From Streptomyces sp. 1331.2 (lineage in GTDB: Bacteria > Actinomycetota > Actinomycetes > Streptomycetales > Streptomycetaceae), in the NCBI RefSeq assembly GCF_900199205.1, contig NZ_OBMJ01000001.1:1054001-1118000 (forward strand): a stretch of DNA of 64,000 nucleotides, given 5' to 3'. Positions 25,950 through 34,807 of the stretch are shown piece after piece. The position numbers and the translations under genes were made by a program. Under the pieces are notes generated by a model. That model was not told the origin of the DNA, ran no database searches, and saw only the letters and a list, made by a program, of their open reading frames with translations. Every line of letters begins with the position of its first letter. Positions within the stretch are counted from its first letter, which is position 1.

Positions 25950-26597
25950 ATGCCCCAGAGTCTGCCGACCGACCCGACGCACTTCGCCGCCGAGATCGAC
26001 ACCGGTCTCGACGTGGAGACCGACGTGACGGTCGACCCACGGGCCGCCTCGGCTCCCGGCACCGAGATCCTGCTGGAGCTGGTCGACGACGAGGGCGTGA
26101 CGATCGGCACCGCCGAGAAGCTCTGGGCCCACCAGCAGCCGGGCCGGCTGCACCGCGCCTTCTCGGTGTTCCTCTTCGACCGCCAGGGCCGGCTGCTGCT
26201 CCAGCGCCGCGCCCTCGGCAAGTACCACTCCCCCGGCGTCTGGTCGAACACCTGCTGCGGCCACCCCTACCCCGACGAACCGCCCTTCGTCGCCGCCGCC
26301 CGGCGCACCGCCGAGGAGCTGGGCGTCGCCCCGGCGCTGCTCTGCGAGGCCGGCACCGTCCGCTACGACCTGCCGGACGAGGCCTCCGGGCTGATCGAGC
26401 GGGAGTGGAACCACCTCTTCGTGGGACTGGTCACCGCGCCGGTCGAGCCGAACCCGGACGAGGTGGACGACTTCGCCTTCGTGACCGCGGAGGAGCTGCG
26501 GGAGCTGCGGGCCGAGCGGCCGTTCTCGGTCTGGTTCGAGACCGTCTTCGAGGCGGCGCTGCCGGGGATCCGGGAGATCGCCGGGCGGGACTGGTAG
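25950..26597 (+). CDS. idi: Isopentenyl-diphosphate delta-isomerase, type 1
   Basis: 215 residues from the ATG at 25950 (GGAAAGAGG upstream). Nudix-fold type 1 IPP isomerase: GRLHRAFSVFLFDRQGRLLLQRR, the catalytic cysteine in SNTCCGHP, the Nudix-box-like ARRTAEELG, and the catalytic glutamate region EREWNHLFVG. It interconverts IPP and DMAPP, balancing prenyl primers for the polyprenyl synthase of the hopanoid operon 6 kb away. Longer frames opening at 25320 or 25823 are rejected because family similarity starts at about residue 15 here. Its last 167 bp overlap the 3' part of the convergent ATPase-like gene. Confidence 0.95.
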   Translation: MPQSLPTDPTHFAAEIDTGLDVETDVTVDPRAASAPGTEILLELVDDEGVTIGTAEKLWAHQQPGRLHRAFSVFLFDRQGRLLLQRRALGKYHSPGVWSNTCCGHPYPDEPPFVAAARRTAEELGVAPALLCEAGTVRYDLPDEASGLIEREWNHLFVGLVTAPVEPNPDEVDDFAFVTAEELRELRAERPFSVWFETVFEAALPGIREIAGRDW

Positions 26598-27204
26598 TCG
26601 GACCGTCGAAGAGCCGGTCAGCGGTCGGGCTCCGGGGGACGGGCAGCGAGGCCCAGATGACCTTGCCGCCCTCCCCCGTCCGCTCGACGTCGCACACCCC
26701 GCCGGCCTGCAGGGTGACGCTCTTCACCAGCAGCAGCCCGCGCCCGCCGGTGCGTCCGGTGTCGTTCTCCAGCGCCTTCGGCCGGTACGGATCGCCGTCC
26801 TCGACCGACACCCGCACCCAGCCGCCGCGCACCGACAGCTCGGTGACCACCTCGGGCGACAGCTCGGCGGCGTGCGTCACCGCGTTGCTGACCAGCTCCG
26901 AGACGATCAGCAGCAGGTCGTCCACCAGTTCCTGGTAACGCACCCCGGCCATGCCCTGGGCCAGCAGGCGGTCGCGCACCGCGTGCCGGGTGCGCGGCAC
27001 CGAGGCCTCCGCGGCGGGCACCGGGAAGCGCCACACGCCCTCGGCGGGTCCGCCGCCGGGTCCGCCCGGTCCGCCGGGCGCAGCGGCGTCGCCCCGCCCG
27101 TCCCCCGGCCCGCCGCGTCTCGGTTCGGCCTCCGCCGTTCCGCTGATCTGCTCCACGTCCAGCCGCCCTTCGTCCGCGACCCGGGAATCAGGCGATCCGC
27201 TCAT
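26431..27204 (-). CDS. ATP-binding protein of the anti-sigma/GHKL (HATPase_c_2) family
   Basis: 257 residues in three parts. A Gly/Pro-rich leader covers about 1-55. A GHKL-type ATPase domain of the RsbW/SpoIIAB class covers about 60-190, with the N-box LIVSELVSNAVTHA, the G1 box SVEDGDPYRP and the G2-like GRTGGRGLLLVKSV. The last ~60 residues are a basic Pro/Arg/Ala tail. Such proteins are abundant in actinomycetes and act as anti-sigma or regulatory kinases. The tail is encoded opposite the 3' end of idi and looks like unselected antisense sequence, since the ATPase domain ends at about residue 193 (VIWASLPVP). The partner sigma factor or antagonist is not in the window. Confidence 0.82.
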   Translation of the reverse strand: MSGSPDSRVADEGRLDVEQISGTAEAEPRRGGPGDGRGDAAAPGGPGGPGGGPAEGVWRFPVPAAEASVPRTRHAVRDRLLAQGMAGVRYQELVDDLLLIVSELVSNAVTHAAELSPEVVTELSVRGGWVRVSVEDGDPYRPKALENDTGRTGGRGLLLVKSVTLQAGGVCDVERTGEGGKVIWASLPVPRSPTADRLFDGPTTSPARRSPGSPAAPPRRRSRTRPRTAARPAAPAAPPRSRRRSRPPRPGSARPAR

Positions 27205-27558
27205 GGCGCCCTCGGTCCACAGAGGCTAGGAGAGGCGTCCCGGCGGCCGTGGCACCGTCGACAAGTTGCCCGTGTCGGACCACTTCCGACCGGAACCGAT
27301 CGCGGGCGGGGGCGAAGTCGACCGGTTCCTTCGCGGACGCCACCGGTTCGGGCGGGGTTCGATCGTGTTCGCCAGCCGTACCAACCTGTACGGGGCCGCT
27401 TCGAGCCGGTGGGGGACCGGCTCGGACCCGCGGGAGGAGCGCCCGGGCCGGTGGGGGGACGGGCCCGAGGAAACGCAGGTGAGAAGCACTCCAGAACCCT
27501 GGTAATGTTCTCTCTGTCGCCGAGGGGGCGAGAGAAAAACCCCCGGAGCACACACCCC
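27205..27558. other. Gene-free region upstream of tRNA-Leu
   Basis: 354 bp between the ATPase gene start and the tRNA. It should hold the divergent promoters. A TAATGTT box at about 27503, about 55 bp before the tRNA, is a possible -10. I find no matching -35. No ORF in it looks coding. Confidence 0.4.
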
Positions 27559-27643
27559 GTCCGGGTGGCGGAATGGCAGACGCGCTAGCTTGAGGTGCTA
27601 GTGCCCTTTATCGGGCGTGGGGGTTCAAGTCCCCCCTCGGACA
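27559..27643 (+). tRNA. tRNA-Leu (anticodon GAG)
   Basis: 85 nt folding as a class II tRNA. The acceptor stem GTCCGGG pairs with CTCGGAC (one G-U). The D arm contains TGGCGGAATGGCAGACGC. The anticodon stem CTAGC/GCTAG has loop TTGAGGT, giving anticodon GAG. A long variable arm (TGCCCTTTATCGGGCG) is followed by the T arm with GTTCAAG. Discriminator base is A. The 3' CCA is not encoded (ACA follows). It reads CUC/CUU leucine codons. Confidence 0.96.
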
Positions 27644-27649
27644 CAGCCG

Positions 27650-27687
27650 AATTCCCCGTGGGATCCGAAAGGAACCCACGGGGAATT
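27650..27687 (+). terminator. Rho-independent terminator of the tRNA gene
   Basis: Perfect 13-bp stem AATTCCCCGTGGG and complement, extended by TCC-GAAA-GGA at the tip (GAAA tetraloop), followed by TTTCCTTTTTC. This is one of the few T-tailed terminators in the window. Confidence 0.93.
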
Positions 27688-27955
27688 TCCTTTTTCCCGG
27701 CTCACTCGCAGCCCGTCACCCCCGGGCCGCCATCCCCGTCCGCCACCCCCGTGGCGGTGTGACGCCGGTCTCCACACGGAACCCGTCGGTCCGGAAACCG
27801 GACACGAGATGGCAACGATCGTACGGTTTGAGCTTCCCCTGAGGTATTCGCCCGTTTTCTGACCATAGGCTGCTGTGCGTTTGTCCGGAATGCGGACTCA
27901 AAACCGCAAAAACACCGACACCACCCAATGAACCCCGAGCGAGAGGACCGATACG

Positions 27956-29629
27956 TTGAGTGAGCCCGAATCCTCGACGGCATCACACCAGAACTACCGC
28001 CGATCGCTCGGCACCATCAGCCTGACGGCCGTCGGGCTGGGGTCGATCATCGGATCCGGGTGGCTGTTCGGTGCCGAGCGGGCCGCCAAGCTCGCCGGAC
28101 CGGCCTCGATCCTCGCCTGGGTGATCGGTGCCGCGGTGGCGCTGACCATCGCCCTCACCTACAGCGAGCTGGGCTCGATGTTCCCCAAGGCCGGCGGCAT
28201 GGTCCGCTACGGCCAGTACTCGCACGGCTCGCTGGCCGGCTACCTTGCCGCCTGGGCCAACTGGATCGCCATCGTCTCGGTCATCCCGGGTGAGGCCACC
28301 GCCTCCGTCCAGTACATGAGCTCCTGGCACTTCGGCTGGGCCAAGGGGCTCTACGACGGCCAGGAACTGACCCTCAGCGGGGTGGCGCTCGCCAGCGTGC
28401 TGCTGGTCGGCTACTTCGTCCTGAACTGGTTCGCGATCACGCTGTTCGCCAAGACCAACACGGCGATCACCGTCTTCAAGGTCGTCGTGCCGACGCTGAC
28501 CGCCGGCGCGCTGCTCCTCGCGCACTTCGACTCCGCGCACTTCACCGACCATGGCGGCTTCGCGCCCAACGGCTGGAGCGCGGTGTTCACCGCCGTCGCG
28601 GTCTCCGGCATCGTCTGGGCCTTCAACGGCTTCCAGTCGCCGCTCAACCTCGCCGGCGAGGCCAAGAACCCCGGCAAGTCGCTGCCGAAGGCCGTCATCG
28701 GCTCGATCCTGATCGCCCTGGTGATCTACGTCGCGCTGCAGATCGCCTTCCTCGGCGCCATCCCGGCCGCCGACCTCTCGCAGGGCTGGAGCAGCCTCGC
28801 CTACACCTCGCCGCTGGCCGACCTGGCCATCGCCTGGGGCCTCAACTGGCTCGCGATCCTGCTCTACGCGGACGCCTTCATCTCGCCGTCCGGCACCGGC
28901 ATGATCTACGCCGCCACCACCTCGCGCATGATCCACGGCGTGCAGGAGAACGGCCACCTGCCGAAGGTCTTCGGCAAGGTCGACGCCAAGACCGGCATCC
29001 CGCGCCCGGCGCTGGTGCTCAACCTGGTCGTCGCCTTCCTGTTCCTCGCGGTCTTCCGCGGCTGGGGCTCGCTGGCCGAGATCGTCTCGGTGGCCACGGT
29101 GATCTCGTACATCACCGGCCCGGTCGCCGTGATGGCGCTGCGCCGACTCGCCCCTGACCTGCCGCGGCCGGTCCGGCTGCGCGCCATGCCGGTGATCGCC
29201 CCGGTCGCGATGGTCTTCGGCTCGCTCGTCCTGTACTGGGCCCGCTGGCCGCTCACCGGCAAGGTCATCCTGCTGATGGCCGCCGGTCTGCCGATCTGGG
29301 CCTGGTACGAGCTGCGCAAGCCGTTCGCCCAGCTCAAGCCGCACCTGATGGCGGGCGCCTGGATGGTCGCCTACCTGTTCGTGATGGCCGGCGTCTCCTG
29401 GGCCGGCAGCAGCGACTTCGGCGGCCACGGGTACCTGCCTGAGGGCTGGGACCTGCTGATCGTGGCCGCGATCGGGCTCGCGTTCTACTACTGGGGCGTC
29501 GCGAGCGCCTGGGCCAACCCCTCGCTGGCCGCCGTCCGGCAGGAGCTGGCGGACGCGGAGGCGGCGGAGGCCGCGGACGCTGCGGCCGAGGGCGCGCAGG
29601 GCTCCATGGGCGAGCCTTCGCGGGTCTGA
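27956..29629 (+). CDS. APC-family amino acid/polyamine permease
   Basis: 557 residues from a TTG start at 27956, with GAGAGGA 8 nt upstream. About twelve transmembrane helices. The APC helix-1 glycine motif reads GLGSIIGSGWLFG, followed by GPASILAWVIGA, and helix 6 carries FNGFQSPLNLAGEAKNPGKSLPKAV, typical of the family. Import of an amino acid or related cation by proton exchange is the likely role; the substrate is not predictable. The C-terminus is an Ala/Glu-rich cytoplasmic tail. Monocistronic, ending at a strong hairpin. It is longer than most 12-TM APC transporters (450-500 aa) mainly because of this tail. Confidence 0.92.
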   Translation: MSEPESSTASHQNYRRSLGTISLTAVGLGSIIGSGWLFGAERAAKLAGPASILAWVIGAAVALTIALTYSELGSMFPKAGGMVRYGQYSHGSLAGYLAAWANWIAIVSVIPGEATASVQYMSSWHFGWAKGLYDGQELTLSGVALASVLLVGYFVLNWFAITLFAKTNTAITVFKVVVPTLTAGALLLAHFDSAHFTDHGGFAPNGWSAVFTAVAVSGIVWAFNGFQSPLNLAGEAKNPGKSLPKAVIGSILIALVIYVALQIAFLGAIPAADLSQGWSSLAYTSPLADLAIAWGLNWLAILLYADAFISPSGTGMIYAATTSRMIHGVQENGHLPKVFGKVDAKTGIPRPALVLNLVVAFLFLAVFRGWGSLAEIVSVATVISYITGPVAVMALRRLAPDLPRPVRLRAMPVIAPVAMVFGSLVLYWARWPLTGKVILLMAAGLPIWAWYELRKPFAQLKPHLMAGAWMVAYLFVMAGVSWAGSSDFGGHGYLPEGWDLLIVAAIGLAFYYWGVASAWANPSLAAVRQELADAEAAEAADAAAEGAQGSMGEPSRV

Positions 29630-29647
29630 GTCGTCCGCAGTACGGAT

Positions 29648-29685
29648 GCGGAAGGGCCGGTCGGTGTTCCGACCGGCCCTTCCGC
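29648..29685. terminator. Bidirectional terminator
   Basis: Perfect 17-bp stem (GCGGAAGGGCCGGTCGG and complement) with a TGTT loop, flanked by further pairing GTAC bases. It separates the convergent permease and methyltransferase genes. Confidence 0.92.
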
Positions 29686-29741
29686 GTACCCGGGGGGGGC
29701 TTGCGGCTGCGCCGTGCTGCGCAGTGGGGGCCTGCGGCCGG

Positions 29742-30710
29742 TCAGCCCCGGCGGGCGCGGCGGATGGCGGAGGTGACGACCGGCGGGAGCAGGTCCCGGG
29801 CCGCCCGCTTGGCCACGTTGACCGGGCGGCGGGCCTCGGCGGCACGGGCGCGCCGGACCGCGAGATCCATTTCAGCCTCGCCGCGGGCCGAGTCGAGCGC
29901 CAGGTGGGCCGCGTCGGCGGCCAGCCGGTCCTGGTGGCGCGAGCCGCGGAACGGCTCGATGCCCTCCGAGTCGCCGTACATGCGCAGCACCTGGTTCCCG
30001 TTGAGGTGGTCGATGCTCAGTTGGCAACCGACCGCGAGGTCGACCCGGTCGAGCAGCTCGCGCTGGAACGGCTCCGGATCGCCCCAGGTGCCGTAGAACT
30101 TGCACTCGGTGAGCAGGATCGGCTTGAGCCCGTGGTTGAAGACCGCTTCCCAGGTCGCGGCCGCGACGCCCGGAGTGTGCTGGGCGCGGTAGTCGTCCAG
30201 CACCACGACGCCCTGCTCCTGCAGCGCGACCCGGGCCACCTGGAGGTCGCCGACGACGTGCTCGTACAGGTGGGAGGCGTCTATGTGGATGAAGCGGAAG
30301 GTGCCGGGGGATATGTGCCCGCGGGACAGGACGCCGGTCGGGGCCTGGATGATCTCCGGCAGCTCGTCGTGGAAGGCGAGGTAGTTGGTCTCGAAGGCCG
30401 AGCGGGTCAGCGTCTTGCGGTAGGAGAGGTCCATCTCGGCGGCGTTCTCGTCGTCGGGCGCCTCCGAGTCGAAGAGGTCGCAGACGGTGAAGGTTTCGCC
30501 GGGCTGGAGGTGCTCACCGATGACGATCGCGCTGCGGCCGAGGTAGGCGCCCATCTCCAGGAGGTCGCCGGTGACACCGGTCTTCTCCTGCCGCCCGAGG
30601 AACCAGTCGAAGGAATGCCGGTCGTGGTCCCAGAACCACCCCTGGACGTCGTCCAGGCTCGCCGGCTCGGCAGGGTGCTGGGGCTCGCCCGGCAACGCGG
30701 CGTCGGTCAT
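29742..30710 (-). CDS. Class I SAM-dependent methyltransferase (methyltransf_24/TylF-like)
   Basis: 322 residues from the ATG at 30710, with AAGGAG 7 nt upstream; the longer frame to 30821 has no ribosome site. The Rossmann methyltransferase core covers about 55-200. Motif I is DLLEMGAYLGRSAIVIGEHL, followed by TVCDLFDSEAPDDE (acidic residue after strand 2), FRFIHIDASHLYEHVVGDL and GVVVLDDYRAQHTPGVAAA. The HIDASH/DDY pattern is that of Methyltransf_24 enzymes, which include metal-dependent O-methyltransferases of sugars and antibiotics. The tail is a basic Ala/Arg-rich segment. No biosynthetic neighbours point to a substrate. Confidence 0.85.
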   Translation of the reverse strand: MTDAALPGEPQHPAEPASLDDVQGWFWDHDRHSFDWFLGRQEKTGVTGDLLEMGAYLGRSAIVIGEHLQPGETFTVCDLFDSEAPDDENAAEMDLSYRKTLTRSAFETNYLAFHDELPEIIQAPTGVLSRGHISPGTFRFIHIDASHLYEHVVGDLQVARVALQEQGVVVLDDYRAQHTPGVAAATWEAVFNHGLKPILLTECKFYGTWGDPEPFQRELLDRVDLAVGCQLSIDHLNGNQVLRMYGDSEGIEPFRGSRHQDRLAADAAHLALDSARGEAEMDLAVRRARAAEARRPVNVAKRAARDLLPPVVTSAIRRARRG

Positions 30711-31131
30711 GACAGCTCCTTCGGGACACGGGTGGGTCCGCTGGTTCTCGAAGCGGATCTCAGCGGGGGCGGCACTCCGCGCCGGGCGCGGAACGCACCG
30801 GTCCCCGACCGTGCGCGGCACGTCGGAGCATTGTCAGCAGTAGACCCCCCGCCGCTGAGTTCCCTGCAATCTACCTGGGCATCCACCGTCGTGTGGAGGT
30901 CTGGGGGTGGGGAGTTTCCGGAATCGCCACCGGGGACACCGAGCCGCCGGAAGACCGGACTGCCGGAAGATCGGACCGCCGGACTGCCGGGAGATCGGCT
31001 CGGCGGATTCCTGGCGTTGATCCATTGTGTCCCGGCCGGGGTCGCCCGGTCACCCGCTTCGAGGATGATCTTCGTCTCGGATTCTGCGCCTAGCGTGGTC
31101 GCGGGCGGTCCTCGACGGGAGGGCCGGTGCG
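30711..31131. other. Intergenic region with a tandem repeat tract
   Basis: 421 bp between the divergent methyltransferase and DUF6624 genes. It holds the degenerate tandem repeat described at 30946-31001 and presumably both promoters. No coding ORF was accepted; the small frames across the repeat simply translate it. Confidence 0.5.
30946..31001. repeat. Degenerate 16-bp tandem repeat
   Basis: Units GCCGGAAGACCGGACT (30946), GCCGGAAGATCGGACC (30962), a half unit GCCGGACT (30978) and GCCGGGAGATCGGCTC (30986). This is about three and a half copies of one unit in a non-coding gap. Confidence 0.75.
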
Positions 31132-31695
31132 ATGAGGAGCATCGTCGGCGTGACGGAAGCACAGCGGGACGAGCGACGGGACGACCGGCGGGACGAGCAG
31201 GATCCGGTGCCGGCCCGGGAGTTGGTGGCGATGATGGCCGAGGACGCGGCGGCCGCCCGGTACGCGAACAGTGCGGACCTGGCCGAGCAGGCGCTCTGGC
31301 GGCGGCTCACCGCCCGGCACGGGGACCGGCTCCTGGCGATCACCGCCGAGCACGGCTGGCCGACCGAGCGGACCGTCGGCCCCGAGGCCGCCCGGGCGGC
31401 CTGGCTGGTCGCCCAGCACGCGGACCGGCAACTCGACGTCCAGCGGCGGGCAGTGGCGCTGATGGGCGAGGCGGTCCGACGGGGCGAAGCGAGCGCGCGC
31501 GACCTGGCCTTCCTGGAGGACCGGCTGGCCGTCAACGAGGGCCGCGAGCAGCGCTACGGCACCCAGATCGGCGCGGTTGCGGACGGACGGCCGGTGCCGT
31601 GGCCGTGCGAGGACCCGTCGCGCCTGGACGAGCGGCGCGCCGAGGTGGGCATTGAGCCGTTCGATGCGTACACCGCGCGGTTCGCCCCGGGGTGA
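31132..31695 (+). CDS. DUF6624-domain protein, function unknown
   Basis: 187 residues. The core resembles the DUF6624 family: LVAMMAEDAAAARYA, then ITAEHGWPTERTVGPEAARAAWLVAQHADRQLDVQRRAVALM, then RDLAFLEDRLAVNEGREQRYGTQIG and PVPWPCEDPSRLDERRAEVGI. These conserved blocks (HGWP, WLxxQHAD, LEDRxxVNEGxxQxYGTQ, EDPxxxDERRAxVG) are the family hallmark. No catalytic residues are known to me. The ATG at 31132 follows GGGAGGGCC. It is a soluble protein with no signal or membrane segment. It precedes the aldehyde dehydrogenase by 113 bp on the same strand; co-transcription is possible but unsupported. Confidence 0.75.
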   Translation: MRSIVGVTEAQRDERRDDRRDEQDPVPARELVAMMAEDAAAARYANSADLAEQALWRRLTARHGDRLLAITAEHGWPTERTVGPEAARAAWLVAQHADRQLDVQRRAVALMGEAVRRGEASARDLAFLEDRLAVNEGREQRYGTQIGAVADGRPVPWPCEDPSRLDERRAEVGIEPFDAYTARFAPG

Positions 31696-31808
31696 CCGGC
31701 AGGTCCGTCGGCGCCGAACCGGCTCTTGCGCCCGCCCGCCCGGGCCGCTTTGACTGACCCTCGACGAGCGCCGGCGGTCGGACGGCCGAGCGGATGAGAG
31801 GACCACAG

Positions 31809-33236
31809 GTGCAGCAGTACGCGGAGTACGGCGACCAGTACATCGACGGCGCCTGGCGGCCCTCCGGGGACCAAGGGTCGATAACCGTACTGAACCCGGC
31901 GACCGAGCAGGTGCTCGCCACCGTGGCGGCCGGCGGGACGGCCGACGTGGACGCGGCGGTGGCGGCGGCCCGCCGGGCGGCCCGGAGTTGGGGCGCGACC
32001 AGCCGCGAGGAGCGGCTGGCGCTGCTGACCCGGCTGCGGGACGGCATTGCCGCCGCGCAGAACGAGATCACCGAGACCGTGGTCGCCGAACTGGGCGCCC
32101 CGGTCGGCTTCACCGCGGCCGTGCACGCCGGGCTGCCGCTGACCGTGGCGACCTCCTACCTGACCCTGCTCGCCGAGCACCCCTTCGAGGAGCGGATCGG
32201 CAACTCGGTGGTGCACGCCGAGCCGGCCGGGGTGGTCGCGGCGATCACCCCGTGGAACTACCCGCTGCACCAGATCGTGGCCAAGGTCGTCCCGGCGCTG
32301 GCGGCCGGCTGCCCGGTGGTGCTCAAGCCGGCCGAGGACACCCCGCTGGTGGCCCGGCTGTTCGCCCGCCTGGTGCACGAAGCCGGCTTCCCGGCAGGGG
32401 TGTTCAACCTGGTCACCGGCACCGGCGCGGTGGCGGGTGCGGTGCTCGCGGCGCACCCGGAGGTGGACGTGGTCTCGTTCACCGGCTCCACCGCCGTCGG
32501 CCGGCAGGTCGCCGAGACGGCCGGCCGGGGCCTGAAGCGCGTCGCCCTGGAACTGGGCGGCAAGTCGGCCAACGTGGTGCTGCCGGGCGCCGACATCACC
32601 CGCGCGGTCAAGGCGAACGTGGCCAACGTGTTCGCCAACTCCGGCCAGACCTGCAGCGCCTGGACCCGGCTGCTGGTGCACCAGGACCAGTACGAGGAGG
32701 CCGTCGAGCGGGCCGCCAAGGCCGCCGCCCAGTACGCCCCGGGCGACCCGACCGACCCGCAGACCCGGATCGGCCCGGTGGTCAACGCCAAGCAGCTGGC
32801 CCGGGTGCGCGGCTACATCGACGGCGCGCTGGCCGAGGGCGCCCGGCTGGTCGTCGGCGGGTCCGAGCCCGTCGCCGGCCTGCCCACCGGCTACTACGTC
32901 CGTCCGACCGTACTCGCCGACGTCACACCGGAGATGGCGGTCGCCCAGGAGGAGGTCTTCGGCCCCGTCCTGGTGATCCTCGCCTACCGGGACGAGGACC
33001 ACGCCGTCGAACTCGCCAACGGCACGCCGTATGGCCTGGGCGGCGGCGTCTGGGCCCGCGACACCGACACCGCCGCCGCCTTCGCCCGCCGTCTGGACAC
33101 CGGCCAGGTCGACCTCAACGGCGGGCGCTTCAACCCGCTCGCGCCGTTCGGCGGTTACAAGCACTCCGGCCTCGGCCGCGAGCTGGGGCGGCACGGGCTG
33201 GAGGAGTTCCTGCAGTACAAGTCGCTGCAGTACTGA
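31809..33236 (+). CDS. NAD(P)-dependent aldehyde dehydrogenase
   Basis: 475 residues from the GTG at 31809, which has GAGAGGA 7 nt upstream (the ATG at 31794 would itself contain this site). Complete ALDH-superfamily motifs: ITPWNYPLHQIVAKVVPALAAG (cofactor), VSFTGSTAVGRQVAE, the general base in ALELGGKSANVV (about Glu248), the nucleophile in NSGQTCSAWTR (about Cys282), and EEVFGPVLVILAY. The C-terminus PFGGYKHSGLGRELG completes the fold. It oxidises an aldehyde to the acid. By sequence style it is nearest to betaine- or aminoaldehyde-type actinomycete ALDHs, but the substrate is unassigned. Convergent with glyA across a terminator. Confidence 0.93.
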   Translation: MQQYAEYGDQYIDGAWRPSGDQGSITVLNPATEQVLATVAAGGTADVDAAVAAARRAARSWGATSREERLALLTRLRDGIAAAQNEITETVVAELGAPVGFTAAVHAGLPLTVATSYLTLLAEHPFEERIGNSVVHAEPAGVVAAITPWNYPLHQIVAKVVPALAAGCPVVLKPAEDTPLVARLFARLVHEAGFPAGVFNLVTGTGAVAGAVLAAHPEVDVVSFTGSTAVGRQVAETAGRGLKRVALELGGKSANVVLPGADITRAVKANVANVFANSGQTCSAWTRLLVHQDQYEEAVERAAKAAAQYAPGDPTDPQTRIGPVVNAKQLARVRGYIDGALAEGARLVVGGSEPVAGLPTGYYVRPTVLADVTPEMAVAQEEVFGPVLVILAYRDEDHAVELANGTPYGLGGGVWARDTDTAAAFARRLDTGQVDLNGGRFNPLAPFGGYKHSGLGRELGRHGLEEFLQYKSLQY

Positions 33237-33249
33237 CGCTGGTCGAGTG

Positions 33250-33287
33250 GCCCCGGGACGTCGGGGACCGGCCCGACGTCCCGGGGC
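33250..33287. terminator. Bidirectional terminator
   Basis: Perfect 16-bp stem GCCCCGGGACGTCGGG and complement with a 6-nt loop, between the convergent aldehyde dehydrogenase and glyA genes. Confidence 0.9.
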
Positions 33288-33325
33288 GGCTCGGTGGCGC
33301 TCGCCGGGTGCTGCTCGCCGGGCCG

Positions 33326-34783
33326 TCAGACGAGGTCGACGCCCGGGTAGAGCGGGTACGGGGCGAGGAGGTCCGCGGCGCGCTTGGCGACGGCGTCGCG
33401 CAGGGCGGCGTCGAGGGTGTGGTTGGCCTTGGACGGGGCGCCGGCGGCCGTGGTGGCGGGGGTGGCGGCGCGCAGCACGGTGTCGATCAGCTCGGCGATC
33501 TCGTCCATCTCGGCGACGCCGAGGCCGCGGGTGGTGAGCGCCGGGGTGCCGATGCGGATGCCGGAGGTGTACCAGGCGCCGTTCGGGTCCTGCGGCACGG
33601 AGTTGCGGTTGGTGACGATGCCCGAGTCGAGCAGCGCCGCCTCGGCCTGGCGGCCGGTCAGGCCGTAGCCGGAGACGTCGGCGAGGACGAGGTGGTTGTC
33701 GGTGCCGCCGGTGACCAGCGTGCCGCCGCGGCGCAGCAGGCCCTCGGCGAGCGCCTGGGCGTTGGTGACCACGGCGCGGGCGTAGGCCTGGAACTCGGGG
33801 CGGCGGGCCTCGGCGAGGGCGACCGCCTTGGCGGCCATGACGTGCGAGAGCGGGCCGCCGAGCACCAGCGGGCAGCCGCGGTCGACGTGTTCGGCCAGCT
33901 CGGAGGTGCACAGCACCATGCCGCCGCGCGGGCCGCGCAGGGACTTGTGGGTGGTCGTGGTGACGATGTGGGCGTGCGGGACGGGGTCGTGGTCGCCGGT
34001 CAGCACCTTGCCCGCGACCAGGCCGGCGAAGTGCGCCATGTCGACCATGAGGGTGGCGCCGACCTCGTCCGCGATCTCGCGCATCTTCCGGAAGTTCACC
34101 AGCCGCGGGTAGGCGGAGTAGCCCGCCACGATGATCAGCGGGCGGAACTCGCGGGCGGTCTCGCGCAGCGCGTCGTAGTCGATCAGGCCGGTGACCGGGT
34201 CGGTGCCGTAGCTGCGCTGCTCGAACATCTTGCCCGAGATGTTGGGGCGGAAGCCGTGGGTGAGGTGGCCGCCGGTGTCCAGGGACATGCCGAGCATGCG
34301 CTGGTTGCCGAGCTCGTGGCGCAGCTGCGCCCAGTCCTCCTCGGTGAGGTCGTTGACGTTGCGGACCTGGGCCCGCTCCAGGGCCGGGCTCTCGACCCGC
34401 TGGGAGAGGACGGCCCAGAAGGCGGTGAGGTTGGCGTCGATGCCGGAGTGCGGCTGGACGTAGGCGTGGTCGGCGCCGAACAGCTCGCGGGCGTGCTCGG
34501 CGGCGATGGTCTCGACGGTGTCGACGTTGCGGCAGCCGGCGTAGAAGCGGCGGCCGGCAGTGCCCTCGGCGTACTTGTCGCTGAGCCAGTTGCCCATGGC
34601 GAGCAGGACGGCCGGGGAGGCGTAGTTCTCGCTGGCGATCAGCTTGAGCGAGGCGCGCTGGTCGGCCAGTTCCCGGCCGATGGCGGCGGCGATCCGGGGC
34701 TCGACGCCGGCGACCACGTCGAGGGCGCTGCGGAAGGCGGTGTCGGCGGCGGGGGTCGCGGCGGTGTGGGGCTGCTGGGCCAT
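33326..34783 (-). CDS. glyA: Serine hydroxymethyltransferase
   Basis: 485 residues, longer than the ~420-aa housekeeping form because of extra segments (for example around residues 110-160) seen in one actinobacterial SHMT subgroup. Motifs are [35 protein letters not shown] (substrate and folate region), [13 protein letters not shown] (cofactor aspartate and His), and [14 protein letters not shown] with the PLP lysine. It interconverts serine plus THF with glycine plus methylene-THF. The leader carries a ZTP riboswitch, which ties the gene to one-carbon/folate shortage. CCAGGAGA precedes the ATG. Monocistronic. Confidence 0.95.
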   Translation of the reverse strand: MAQQPHTAATPAADTAFRSALDVVAGVEPRIAAAIGRELADQRASLKLIASENYASPAVLLAMGNWLSDKYAEGTAGRRFYAGCRNVDTVETIAAEHARELFGADHAYVQPHSGIDANLTAFWAVLSQRVESPALERAQVRNVNDLTEEDWAQLRHELGNQRMLGMSLDTGGHLTHGFRPNISGKMFEQRSYGTDPVTGLIDYDALRETAREFRPLIIVAGYSAYPRLVNFRKMREIADEVGATLMVDMAHFAGLVAGKVLTGDHDPVPHAHIVTTTTHKSLRGPRGGMVLCTSELAEHVDRGCPLVLGGPLSHVMAAKAVALAEARRPEFQAYARAVVTNAQALAEGLLRRGGTLVTGGTDNHLVLADVSGYGLTGRQAEAALLDSGIVTNRNSVPQDPNGAWYTSGIRIGTPALTTRGLGVAEMDEIAELIDTVLRAATPATTAAGAPSKANHTLDAALRDAVAKRAADLLAPYPLYPGVDLV

Positions 34784-34807
34784 GGCGGTCTCCTGGTGGG
34801 GATGCGG

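Noticed and set aside
27702-27986. Minus-strand ORFs after tRNA-Leu
   Set aside because: No ribosome site or recognised domain; they overlap the leader and start of the APC permease gene.
30834-31093. Small ORFs across the 16-bp repeat tract
   Set aside because: Their peptides are translations of the repeat in several frames on both strands; none has a convincing start.
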